NCBI GenBank assembly: GCA_959347315.1 | Contig: OY365818.1 | Coordinates: forward strand, 130,001-194,000 | DNA length: 64,000 nt | Source: Bimastos eiseni | Taxonomy: Eukaryota; Annelida; Clitellata; Crassiclitellata; Lumbricidae | Direction of reading: 5' to 3' | In this document: positions 7,208-14,320 of the stretch, one piece after another | Layout of the letters: each line of letters opens with the position of its first letter | Numbering within the stretch: the first letter of the stretch is position 1 | Translations under genes and position numbers: made by a program | The notes under the pieces: generated by a model | The model's database searches: none | What the model was told of the DNA's origin: nothing | Seen by the model: the letters and a program-made list of their open reading frames with translations, nothing else

Positions 7208-9040
7208 TTATTTTGACCGTGTTAGGATTTGTTTAAGAGTTCGTTGTTTTGTGTAGGCGGCTACAGTTCTATAATTTTTGAATTTTTCAGAGTTGGTTAT
7301 TATTCTCCGCCATTCTCGGACTAAGTGTGTCGATATCGGACAGTAAGGTATTATTATAGGTAGAATTGGTTTGTTGTTGTCATTTATGTTTTTTTGAGTA
7401 TAGTTTGTCCAGATATCATGTTTGGTTTTTCTTAGTAATCGTTTGTTGTATCCCCTTTTGCATAGTATTTTAAATAGTATATTGCATGTTTTATCGAAGT
7501 CTTCTTTAAAGGAGGATAGTCTTTTGAATCTTATTATTTGTGATTTTAGAATGCCCCTAGTGGTGTGTGGTGGGTGAAATGATGTAGTGTGTAGTAGTTG
7601 ATGTGTGTCTGTGGCTTTGAAGAAGACCTTGGATTGTAGAGTCGTTTCTGTTAAGTTATTGTGCTTGAATATAGTAGTGTCTAGGAAATCGACGTGTTGT
7701 TCGCTTATAGTTAGGTTGACTTTTATGTTGGGTATGATTGAGTTTAGAAATAGTTCGTATTGTTTTAGTTCATCCAGGGTCCCGGTCCAAACAAAGAAGA
7801 TATCATCTAAGAAACGGTAGAACAGCGATGGTTTTATATTGAACCCATTCATGGCTCGATTATCGAAGTTGAGTAAGTATAAATTTGCTAGGTTGGGGGC
7901 GAAACTTTTGCCCATCGCTGTACCAAAAATTTGGAGAAATATTTCATTGTTAAACTCGAAGTCATTATTTTTCATTGTTAGTTCAAGTAGTTTAATTATT
8001 TCATCGTCTGGTCTTCCAAGTCTTGGGTTAGCTTTGAATGTTTTTTTGACTACTGCGATGGTTCTGTTTATGTGCATATTAGTGTAAAGTGAAGTAATAT
8101 CTCCTGTGACAAGTATACAGTTATGTGGGACTTTTTGATTTTTAACTTTTTTTATAAAATCGTATGTGTCTTTGATGTAAGATGCGTGTTTATTAGCTAG
8201 CGGTTTTATGTAGTAGTCAATGTAGTCGCTTACTCGTCTGGATTCAGTCCCACAGTCCCCTACTATAGGTCGTCCGTCAGGCATGTCTGGTTTAGGCCAT
8301 TTTTCGGTTGGTTTGTGTACTTTTGGTAGTAGGTAGAAGTATCTGTCATTGTCTGAGTGTTTAGCTTTGAGGTAAGTGAGTTGTTTATCAGATATTTTGT
8401 TTTTTATTCGTAATGTCTTTAGTGTTTCATTTATTCTATCGCATAATTCGAATTTTCTTGTGTGTTCTATTTTTGTGTAGTACATGTTGTTGTTTAATTG
8501 TCTATATGCTTCGTGCAGGTAAGCTGTTTTATTCATGATGCAGGTAAGTCCGCCTTTATCTGCGGGTTTGATAATTATGTTTTCATTTCTTTTTAGGTTA
8601 ATCATTGTTAGTTTTTGTTCTTTAGATAGGTTTTGTTTAATGTTTTTAGTGTAGTAGTAGGTTTCTTGTTTGAAATTGTCCATTGCTTTTGGGTATTTTT
8701 TAAGTATTTTCCCTGTTATTGTGTTTAGTTTTGCGATTGTTAATAATGTGTCGTTTGATATTCTGTTATTTGGTGGTGTCCAGTCACTTTTATTTATGAA
8801 TTTTGTTTTAAATTGTGTATTGTCAAATTTCTCTCTGTCGTTAAAGAAATCTTTGAGTTTCATGGATCTAATTAATTTGGTAAGGGATTCTGTTATTGTT
8901 GATGTGTGTAATTTGTTGTAGGTAGGTATAAAAGACAGTCCTAATTGTAGTAGTGTGTTATCTACCTCAGATAATGTGTAATTTGATAGATTTATTGTGT
9001 TATGTTCCAAATATCCGGGTGGATTTATATTATCTGTTAG
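7208..9040 (-). CDS. A2 ORF2, Penelope-like reverse transcriptase without GIY-YIG domain
   Basis: Copies element RNA into DNA; PLE RTs are the sister group of telomerase RT. Numbering from MEHN at 9010 (a TTG codon, not ATG): NENIIIKPADKGG 142-154, LPKVHKP 228-234, GRPIVGDC 246-253, TGDITSLYTNM 302-312 (catalytic Asp 304), GTAMGKSFAPNLANLYL 363-379, FLDDIFF 400-406 (Asp 402 and 403), thumb FHPPHTTRGILKSQ from 478. The protein ends at TLKQILTRSK, exactly where family B continues into a linker and GIY-YIG domain, so family A is endonuclease-minus. The frame has no ATG before residue 50 but is open back to the slippery site at 9040-9046. Expression as an ORF1-ORF2 fusion by -1 frameshifting is therefore the best reading; the coordinates start at the first shifted codon. 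Confidence 0.95.
   Translation of the reverse strand, partial: LTDNINPPGYLEHNTINLSNYTLSEVDNTLLQLGLSFIPTYNKLHTSTITESLTKLIRSMKLKDFFNDREKFDNTQFKTKFINKSDWTPPNNRISNDTLLTIAKLNTITGKILKKYPKAMDNFKQETYYYTKNIKQNLSKEQKLTMINLKRNENIIIKPADKGGLTCIMNKTAYLHEAYRQLNNNMYYTKIEHTRKFELCDRINETLKTLRIKNKISDKQLTYLKAKHSDNDRYFYLLPKVHKPTEKWPKPDMPDGRPIVGDCGTESRRVSDYIDYYIKPLANKHASYIKDTYDFIKKVKNQKVPHNCILVTGDITSLYTNMHINRTIAVVKKTFKANPRLGRPDDEIIKLLELTMKNNDFEFNNEIFLQIFGTAMGKSFAPNLANLYLLNFDNRAMNGFNIKPSLFYRFLDDIFFVWTGTLDELKQYELFLNSIIPNIKVNLTISEQHVDFLDTTIFKHNNLTETTLQSKVFFKATDTHQLLHTTSFHPPHTTRGILKSQIIRFKRLSSFKEDFDKTCNILFKILCKRGYNKRLLRKTKHDIWTNYTQKNINDNNKPILPIIIPYCPISTHLVREWRRIITNSEKFKNYRTVAAYTKQRTLKQILTRSK
8968..9036 (-). other. Candidate frameshift-stimulating stem (family A)
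   Basis: CAGATAAU, starting right after the ORF1 UAA, is perfectly complementary to AUUAUCUG 53 nt downstream (8 bp; + strand arms 9029-9036 and 8968-8975). The loop contains a small AUCC/GGAU hairpin. The 3 nt spacing from the heptamer is shorter than typical. Structural role is inferred. Confidence 0.4.
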
Positions 9041-10731
9041 TTTTTTGAGTTAGTGTTTCCCAGGGCAGAGAGCATACTCACCATGATCTTCTTCCGTGTT
9101 TCTCCTGTGTAGTGGATCATGTCTGGTCCAGCTTTGACTTCTGTAGTGTCGATCGGATGTAGGTAGGACGGTGCGAACAGTCGTTCCAGCATGGTGTTAA
9201 TCTCGGTGAGGGAGCGTATGTCTTCCTTCGGGAGCTGTGGATTAATGGCCACACCCGTCACCATGTGTGTGATGTGCTTCATTCGGCACAATTCTTTCAA
9301 AACTCTGGCTTCTAGTGTTGTTTGTTTTAGGTCATGCTGGCGGTGGTTGATGCCACATGATATGATGACTCGGAGGTTCTTAGGGGCGTCAGGTAGAGTA
9401 CTTATTGCCTCCATCATGTGGTGGAAGTGTGCCCCAGGTACGGAGTCTACTTGCCATCCTTCAGGTAAGTCTTCTTCCTTGGTCCTGGACAGGTTTGAGT
9501 CTCCTATTATTAAGTGGGTCGTCTGAGCTGGTGCTCTGAGGGTGATTTGTTGCTTGTCGTAGTGGATTGTTATTCTGTTTTGTCGTCGTTGTTGTAGGGC
9601 CGGTTCGGTTGAGGTTGTTGGTTGTCTTCGTGTGGCTGGTTCCTCGGAGGTAGACGGTTCTACGGAGGTTGAGGGTCGAACAACTTCCGCCCAGGTAGGT
9701 GTCGGAGATGGTTGTTGGAGCCCTTCTTCGTCCATCCGTTCAGGTAGGTCTTCGATCGGTAGTATTGCATATTGGTTTGTGGTAAAGGTTGGTGAAGGTG
9801 TGTTGTTCGTCTTTCTTTTCTTCGGGTTCTTTGGTGTGGCCCATTGTGTTGTTCGTTCTGTTTGTCTTTCTGGTTGTCTTTCTCTGTTTCTACCGATGTT
9901 CTGTGCAATTTGTTCTATTTGTTCTTGTAGGTTGTCCATCCTCTTGCCGATCCCCTTCTTCAAATGCTTGTAGGTTATCTCGATCGCTCTGTCCTTGTCA
10001 GTGGGATCGAGCTCCGACAGGTTGCGGTCGGTCGTCGAACGTCTCTCTTCGAGGTGTTGTACCACCCGTTGTCGCAGTCGTTCCCCCGTGGTGGTGAGTA
10101 TGCTCCTGAGGTCCCTGCGAAGGGCTTCAGTCGTGTCCGGCGGTGTTATACTGTCAGCGAAGGTGAGTAGTTCTTTGTTCAGTGAGGGAGGAAGTGTGTC
10201 CCAGTTCTTGGTATGGTATTGTATCTGGATCGATCGGAACAGCCATTTGAACATATTCTGGAAATCCGGATTGTTCGAGATGGGGCCCTGGCTGAAGTGC
10301 ACGTTCCGCCGAGGTTGTTGTTGTGTATCCGTCCTAGGTTGGTGATGTTGTCTGTTGTTGTAGTTGTGTCTGTTGTTTCCGTTGTAAGCGTTGTTGTTTC
10401 TGTTGTTGCTGTTGTTGCGGTGCTGCGTGTAGTTGTTGTATCTGTTGTTGTTGTAGTAGTTGTTGTGTCTGTTGTAGCTGTTGTTTCCGTTGCTGTAGCT
10501 CCGATTACGTGTACCGTACACCCGTCCGTTGTTGCTATTGGTCCGGTGGTGGGAGCTGTTGCTCCTGTTCCGGTAGCGAGGCTGTCCCGGTCTCCCTCCG
10601 GTCCTCGGTTGTTGTTCTCTACTCTGGAACCGTCTGTTCCCTTCACGCGTCTGACCCTGATAAGGGCCGTGGTCCTCGCGTCGGTAAGGGGTCCTACCCC
10701 TGTCTCCGCGATGTTCACGATACTCTGGCAT
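9037..10731 (-). CDS. A2 ORF1, Gag-like protein with SGNH-hydrolase-like domain
   Basis: 564 aa from the ATG at 10731; the frame is open a little further upstream but only to a TTG. The N-terminus (about 20-140) is Arg/Asn/Tyr-rich low complexity, suited to RNA binding. Residues about 154-280 form a helical region shared with family B (NPDF, NWxTLP, ADSIxP, DPTDK). A charged Pro/Ser/Thr linker follows. The C-terminal 405-560 region has SGNH/GDSL blocks: GDSN 410-413 (nucleophile Ser), a Gly in VPGAHF, GINH 460-463, and DMIH 537-540 (Asp and His). Esterase-like domains are known in ORF1 of some CR1-type LINEs and in rotifer terminons; catalysis here is not proven. It ends in the frameshift heptamer and UAA. 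Confidence 0.85.
   Translation of the reverse strand: MPEYREHRGDRGRTPYRREDHGPYQGQTREGNRRFQSREQQPRTGGRPGQPRYRNRSNSSHHRTNSNNGRVYGTRNRSYSNGNNSYNRHNNYYNNNRYNNYTQHRNNSNNRNNNAYNGNNRHNYNNRQHHQPRTDTQQQPRRNVHFSQGPISNNPDFQNMFKWLFRSIQIQYHTKNWDTLPPSLNKELLTFADSITPPDTTEALRRDLRSILTTTGERLRQRVVQHLEERRSTTDRNLSELDPTDKDRAIEITYKHLKKGIGKRMDNLQEQIEQIAQNIGRNRERQPERQTERTTQWATPKNPKKRKTNNTPSPTFTTNQYAILPIEDLPERMDEEGLQQPSPTPTWAEVVRPSTSVEPSTSEEPATRRQPTTSTEPALQQRRQNRITIHYDKQQITLRAPAQTTHLIIGDSNLSRTKEEDLPEGWQVDSVPGAHFHHMMEAISTLPDAPKNLRVIISCGINHRQHDLKQTTLEARVLKELCRMKHITHMVTGVAINPQLPKEDIRSLTEINTMLERLFAPSYLHPIDTTEVKAGPDMIHYTGETRKKIMVSMLSALGNTNSKN
9040..9046 (-). other. -1 frameshift heptamer A AAA AAC before UAA (family A)
   Basis: The ORF1 codons read TCA AAA AAC TAA, placing A AAA AAC in the exact frame needed for tandem -1 slippage, with the stop as the next codon. 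The -1 frame then reads CTA ACA GAT and stays open through ORF2. The -1 frame has a stop at 9050-9052, so the overlap is only this site. The same heptamer lies at 5181-5187, 13595-13601, 38282-38288, 42888-42894, 47494-47500 and 52090-52096. Confidence 0.85.
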
Positions 10732-10796
10732 GATTAAATAGAAGGAGAGAAGACTCGAATCTTCGTCTAACAATCTTTATTTAATCAAAAACTTAA

Positions 10797-10845
10797 TTCT
10801 CACGATTCAACGTTTCGGCGATATAGCCTTCATCAGGAATGAGAA
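10797..10845 (-). ncRNA. Type I hammerhead ribozyme (A2)
   Basis: Identical to the A1 ribozyme; predicted cleavage between 10809 and 10808 in sense order. Confidence 0.88.
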
Positions 10846-10864
10846 ACCAGAGTAAATCTATCGC

Positions 10865-10875
10865 TTATATACTGT
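10865..10875 (-). promoter_or_regulatory. TATA-like box (A2)
   Basis: ACAGTATATAA in the sense strand, 20 nt upstream of the A2 ribozyme. Confidence 0.58.
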
Positions 10876-11762
10876 ACAGTGTTTGCCTCCGCCGTTGCGG
10901 GGTCACGCGCTGCCCCAGGCGGGCAGGTATGAAAAGTAAATAATAACATCAGCATCTAGTACGGTTCAGTGCGCAAGTGTGTGTGTATGTTTGTGCAGCG
11001 TCATATGACCGAAGGTGAGTGTTTACATAATGTCGTCGTCATATGACCCGTCTTGGTTATATGTAGGCCGCAGGTGAGTGTTTACACAATGCCGTCGTCA
11101 TATGACCCGTCTTGGTTATATGTAGGCCATTATACGTATGTGGGCCCTTAGAGGTATGTAGGCCCTTGTCCAATGCAACAGTAGGTATGTGTGTATGTGT
11201 GTGTGTGTGTCTTTTTTACATTTACATCGAGTTATGTAGACTAGTGTCCGTTATGGTGATAATGCAGATGAGTTTTTTGTATATATACTTATGTAGTTCT
11301 GACTCCCTATCAGTTTAAACAGTGTTATGCGTTTTTATATAATAGTATCAGTGTTTTTGTTAATGGTGACATGTCATATTTTACAGGTTCATCAAATAAT
11401 GAATGTATGTAGGTCATACGAGCAGATAATATCTACATCAAACACAGTCAATCTCACAGTTCAATCATTGTACGGCGTATTAGTCTGAGTAAAAAAGTTG
11501 TTGTTTCAGATACTGTCTCCTTCTGCAGTAGAGTGTTCGCTCAGGCACTGGCTATAGTTAGGCTGAGTTCGGAGGTGTAGAGGGTGCACTGGCACAGAGC
11601 GCGTCCTCCGCTGTGTCAGGAGACGGTGAGTATCTCCCTGCCCAGGTGGGATTAGTAGGGTATATATTTTTTTGTGTTCGTTTTTTTTTTTTTTTTTTAA
11701 AAAAAGAAAATTTTTTGTTGTTGTAAGGTTTAGGGTTAGTTTTTAAGGGTTAGGGTTAGTGT

Positions 11763-13595
11763 TTATTTTGACCGTGTTAGGATTTGTTTAAGAGTTCGTT
11801 GTTTTGTGTAGGCGGCTACAGTTCTATAATTTTTGAATTTTTCAGAGTTGGTTATTATTCTCCGCCATTCTCGGACTAAGTGTGTCGATATCGGACAGTA
11901 AGGTATTATTATAGGTAGAATTGGTTTGTTGTTGTCATTTATGTTTTTTTGAGTATAGTTTGTCCAGATATCATGTTTGGTTTTTCTTAGTAATCGTTTG
12001 TTGTATCCCCTTTTGCATAGTATTTTAAATAGTATATTGCATGTTTTATCGAAGTCTTCTTTAAAGGAGGATAGTCTTTTGAATCTTATTATTTGTGATT
12101 TTAGAATGCCCCTAGTGGTGTGTGGTGGGTGAAATGATGTAGTGTGTAGTAGTTGATGTGTGTCTGTGGCTTTGAAGAAGACCTTGGATTGTAGAGTCGT
12201 TTCTGTTAAGTTATTGTGCTTGAATATAGTAGTGTCTAGGAAATCGACGTGTTGTTCGCTTATAGTTAGGTTGACTTTTATGTTGGGTATGATTGAGTTT
12301 AGAAATAGTTCGTATTGTTTTAGTTCATCCAGGGTCCCGGTCCAAACAAAGAAGATATCATCTAAGAAACGGTAGAACAGCGATGGTTTTATATTGAACC
12401 CATTCATGGCTCGATTATCGAAGTTGAGTAAGTATAAATTTGCTAGGTTGGGGGCGAAACTTTTGCCCATCGCTGTACCAAAAATTTGGAGAAATATTTC
12501 ATTGTTAAACTCGAAGTCATTATTTTTCATTGTTAGTTCAAGTAGTTTAATTATTTCATCGTCTGGTCTTCCAAGTCTTGGGTTAGCTTTGAATGTTTTT
12601 TTGACTACTGCGATGGTTCTGTTTATGTGCATATTAGTGTAAAGTGAAGTAATATCTCCTGTGACAAGTATACAGTTATGTGGGACTTTTTGATTTTTAA
12701 CTTTTTTTATAAAATCGTATGTGTCTTTGATGTAAGATGCGTGTTTATTAGCTAGCGGTTTTATGTAGTAGTCAATGTAGTCGCTTACTCGTCTGGATTC
12801 AGTCCCACAGTCCCCTACTATAGGTCGTCCGTCAGGCATGTCTGGTTTAGGCCATTTTTCGGTTGGTTTGTGTACTTTTGGTAGTAGGTAGAAGTATCTG
12901 TCATTGTCTGAGTGTTTAGCTTTGAGGTAAGTGAGTTGTTTATCAGATATTTTGTTTTTTATTCGTAATGTCTTTAGTGTTTCATTTATTCTATCGCATA
13001 ATTCGAATTTTCTTGTGTGTTCTATTTTTGTGTAGTACATGTTGTTGTTTAATTGTCTATATGCTTCGTGCAGGTAAGCTGTTTTATTCATGATGCAGGT
13101 AAGTCCGCCTTTATCTGCGGGTTTGATAATTATGTTTTCATTTCTTTTTAGGTTAATCATTGTTAGTTTTTGTTCTTTAGATAGGTTTTGTTTAATGTTT
13201 TTAGTGTAGTAGTAGGTTTCTTGTTTGAAATTGTCCATTGCTTTTGGGTATTTTTTAAGTATTTTCCCTGTTATTGTGTTTAGTTTTGCGATTGTTAATA
13301 ATGTGTCGTTTGATATTCTGTTATTTGGTGGTGTCCAGTCACTTTTATTTATGAATTTTGTTTTAAATTGTGTATTGTCAAATTTCTCTCTGTCGTTAAA
13401 GAAATCTTTGAGTTTCATGGATCTAATTAATTTGGTAAGGGATTCTGTTATTGTTGATGTGTGTAATTTGTTGTAGGTAGGTATAAAAGACAGTCCTAAT
13501 TGTAGTAGTGTGTTATCTACCTCAGATAATGTGTAATTTGATAGATTTATTGTGTTATGTTCCAAATATCCGGGTGGATTTATATTATCTGTTAG
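11763..13595 (-). CDS. A3 ORF2, PLE reverse transcriptase
   Basis: Predicted protein identical to that of A2, all RT motifs present. With ORF1 beheaded and no promoter in this copy, it is probably not expressed from its own start. Confidence 0.93.
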   Translation of the reverse strand, partial: LTDNINPPGYLEHNTINLSNYTLSEVDNTLLQLGLSFIPTYNKLHTSTITESLTKLIRSMKLKDFFNDREKFDNTQFKTKFINKSDWTPPNNRISNDTLLTIAKLNTITGKILKKYPKAMDNFKQETYYYTKNIKQNLSKEQKLTMINLKRNENIIIKPADKGGLTCIMNKTAYLHEAYRQLNNNMYYTKIEHTRKFELCDRINETLKTLRIKNKISDKQLTYLKAKHSDNDRYFYLLPKVHKPTEKWPKPDMPDGRPIVGDCGTESRRVSDYIDYYIKPLANKHASYIKDTYDFIKKVKNQKVPHNCILVTGDITSLYTNMHINRTIAVVKKTFKANPRLGRPDDEIIKLLELTMKNNDFEFNNEIFLQIFGTAMGKSFAPNLANLYLLNFDNRAMNGFNIKPSLFYRFLDDIFFVWTGTLDELKQYELFLNSIIPNIKVNLTISEQHVDFLDTTIFKHNNLTETTLQSKVFFKATDTHQLLHTTSFHPPHTTRGILKSQIIRFKRLSSFKEDFDKTCNILFKILCKRGYNKRLLRKTKHDIWTNYTQKNINDNNKPILPIIIPYCPISTHLVREWRRIITNSEKFKNYRTVAAYTKQRTLKQILTRSK

Positions 13596-13893
13596 TTTTT
13601 TGAGTTAGTGTTTCCCAGGGCAGAGAGCATACTCACCATGATCTTCTTCCGTGTTTCTCCTGTGTAGTGGATCATGTCTGGTCCAGCTTTGACTTCTGTA
13701 GTGTCGATCGGATGTAGGTAGGACGGTGCGAACAGTCGTTCCAGCATGGTGTTAATCTCGGTGAGGGAGCGTATGTCTTCCTTCGGGAGCTGTGGATTAA
13801 TGGCCACACCCGTCACCATGTGTGTGATGTGCTTCATTCGGCACAATTCTTTCAAAACTCTGGCTTCTAGTGTTGTTTGTTTTAGGTCATGCT
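13592..13893 (-). pseudogene. A3 ORF1, C-terminal fragment
   Basis: Only about the last 100 codons remain: the end of the SGNH-like domain including DMIHYT and the slippery end. The GDSN and GINH blocks are lost with the 5' truncation. Confidence 0.9.
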
Positions 13894-13919
13894 AGGGTTA
13901 GGTTTTAGGTGGCGAATCA

Positions 13920-13953
13920 AACGAATGATTGGTAAGCACTGGCACAATTCGTT
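13920..13953 (-). other. Family B 3'-terminal hairpin
   Basis: AACGAAT (13920-13926) and ATTCGTT (13947-13953) form a perfect 7 bp stem. Its 20 nt loop ends in GCACTGGCACA (13936-13946), the same 11-mer as in the family A terminal loop. It recurs in B2, B3 and B4 at the same distance from the left end. Confidence 0.6.
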
Positions 13954-14024
13954 CATCAGTGGGTCAGCGGCCGGCGTTGTGTAGGTAGGTTAGATGAGAT
14001 GGTGTCCGGTGGTAGGTTGGTCAG

Positions 14025-14237
14025 CTGGCGTGTGGGTTCGGTGTATGATGAATTGTTGAGTCCGTGTGGTGTGTATGGTCGCTGAGGTCCTGCAGACGGT
14101 ACCTAAAAAAGAGATATTTTTAAGTGTAGTAACTGTTGCTATTGGCATGATGGTGATATTTTTCTATTGAGTGATCGATTACGTTAAAAAGGGTTTTAGC
14201 AATAGGTGCATTATTCTTACTTAATATATTGGTAGTA
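14025..14237 (-). repeat. Degenerate duplicate of the ORF2 3' end in B 3' UTR
   Basis: This block is a diverged copy of 14366-14640, the part of ORF2 coding for the region after the GIY-YIG core. Shared runs include GAGTCCGTGTGGTGTGTA, GGTCGCTGAGGTCCTGCAG and TGTTGCTATTGGCATGATGG. Indels destroy the frame. The two copies flank the telomere-like tract. It looks like an older 5'-truncated stub incorporated into the element; every B copy carries it. Confidence 0.85.
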
Positions 14238-14239
14238 TG

Positions 14240-14299
14240 TTAGGGTTAAGGTTAGGGTTAGGGTTAGGGTTAGTGTTAGGTTTTAGGGTTAGGGTTAGA
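14240..14299 (+). repeat. Telomere-like tract in family B 3' UTR
   Basis: Degenerate GTTAGGG units (with TTAAGG, TTAGTG and TTTTAGGG variants) ending 21 nt from the ORF2 stop. The RNA is C-rich and could anneal to a telomeric G-overhang. B3 has one unit fewer, which explains its 5414 bp length. Confidence 0.9.
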
Positions 14300-14320
14300 G
14301 TCAGGTAAGTATTTATTAAT

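Larger units (their letters stand above)
7008..11562 (-). mobile_element. Penelope-like element A2 (complete)
   Basis: Reference copy of family A, 4555 bp. Sense order: 5' end GCCAGTGCC motif, leader with palindromes, TATA-like box, hammerhead, ORF1, -1 frameshift site, ORF2, CCCTAA tract, 18 nt A run, 3' stem-loop. Both ORFs are open. It is joined head to tail to A1 and A3 through TTAGG. Confidence 0.95.
11563..13893 (-). mobile_element. Penelope-like element A3 (5'-truncated)
   Basis: Identical to A2 from the 3' end to GTCATGCT inside ORF1, where it stops. AGGGTTAGG (13894-13902) then leads into the 3' end of B1. The truncation removes the leader, promoter, ribozyme and most of ORF1. The one and a half telomeric units at the break fit telomerase touching the end before B1 was added. 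Confidence 0.94.

Noticed and set aside
7208..9010. Telomerase reverse transcriptase
   Set aside because: No TEN or TRBD region; LPKVHKP, GTAMGKSFAPNLANLYL and multicopy tandem context place it among Penelope-like RTs.
9182..9882. Intron within ORF1, suggested by its absence from A1
   Set aside because: The missing segment has no GT-AG boundaries, is open in full copies and encodes the SGNH-like domain; deletion at GAC repeats explains it.
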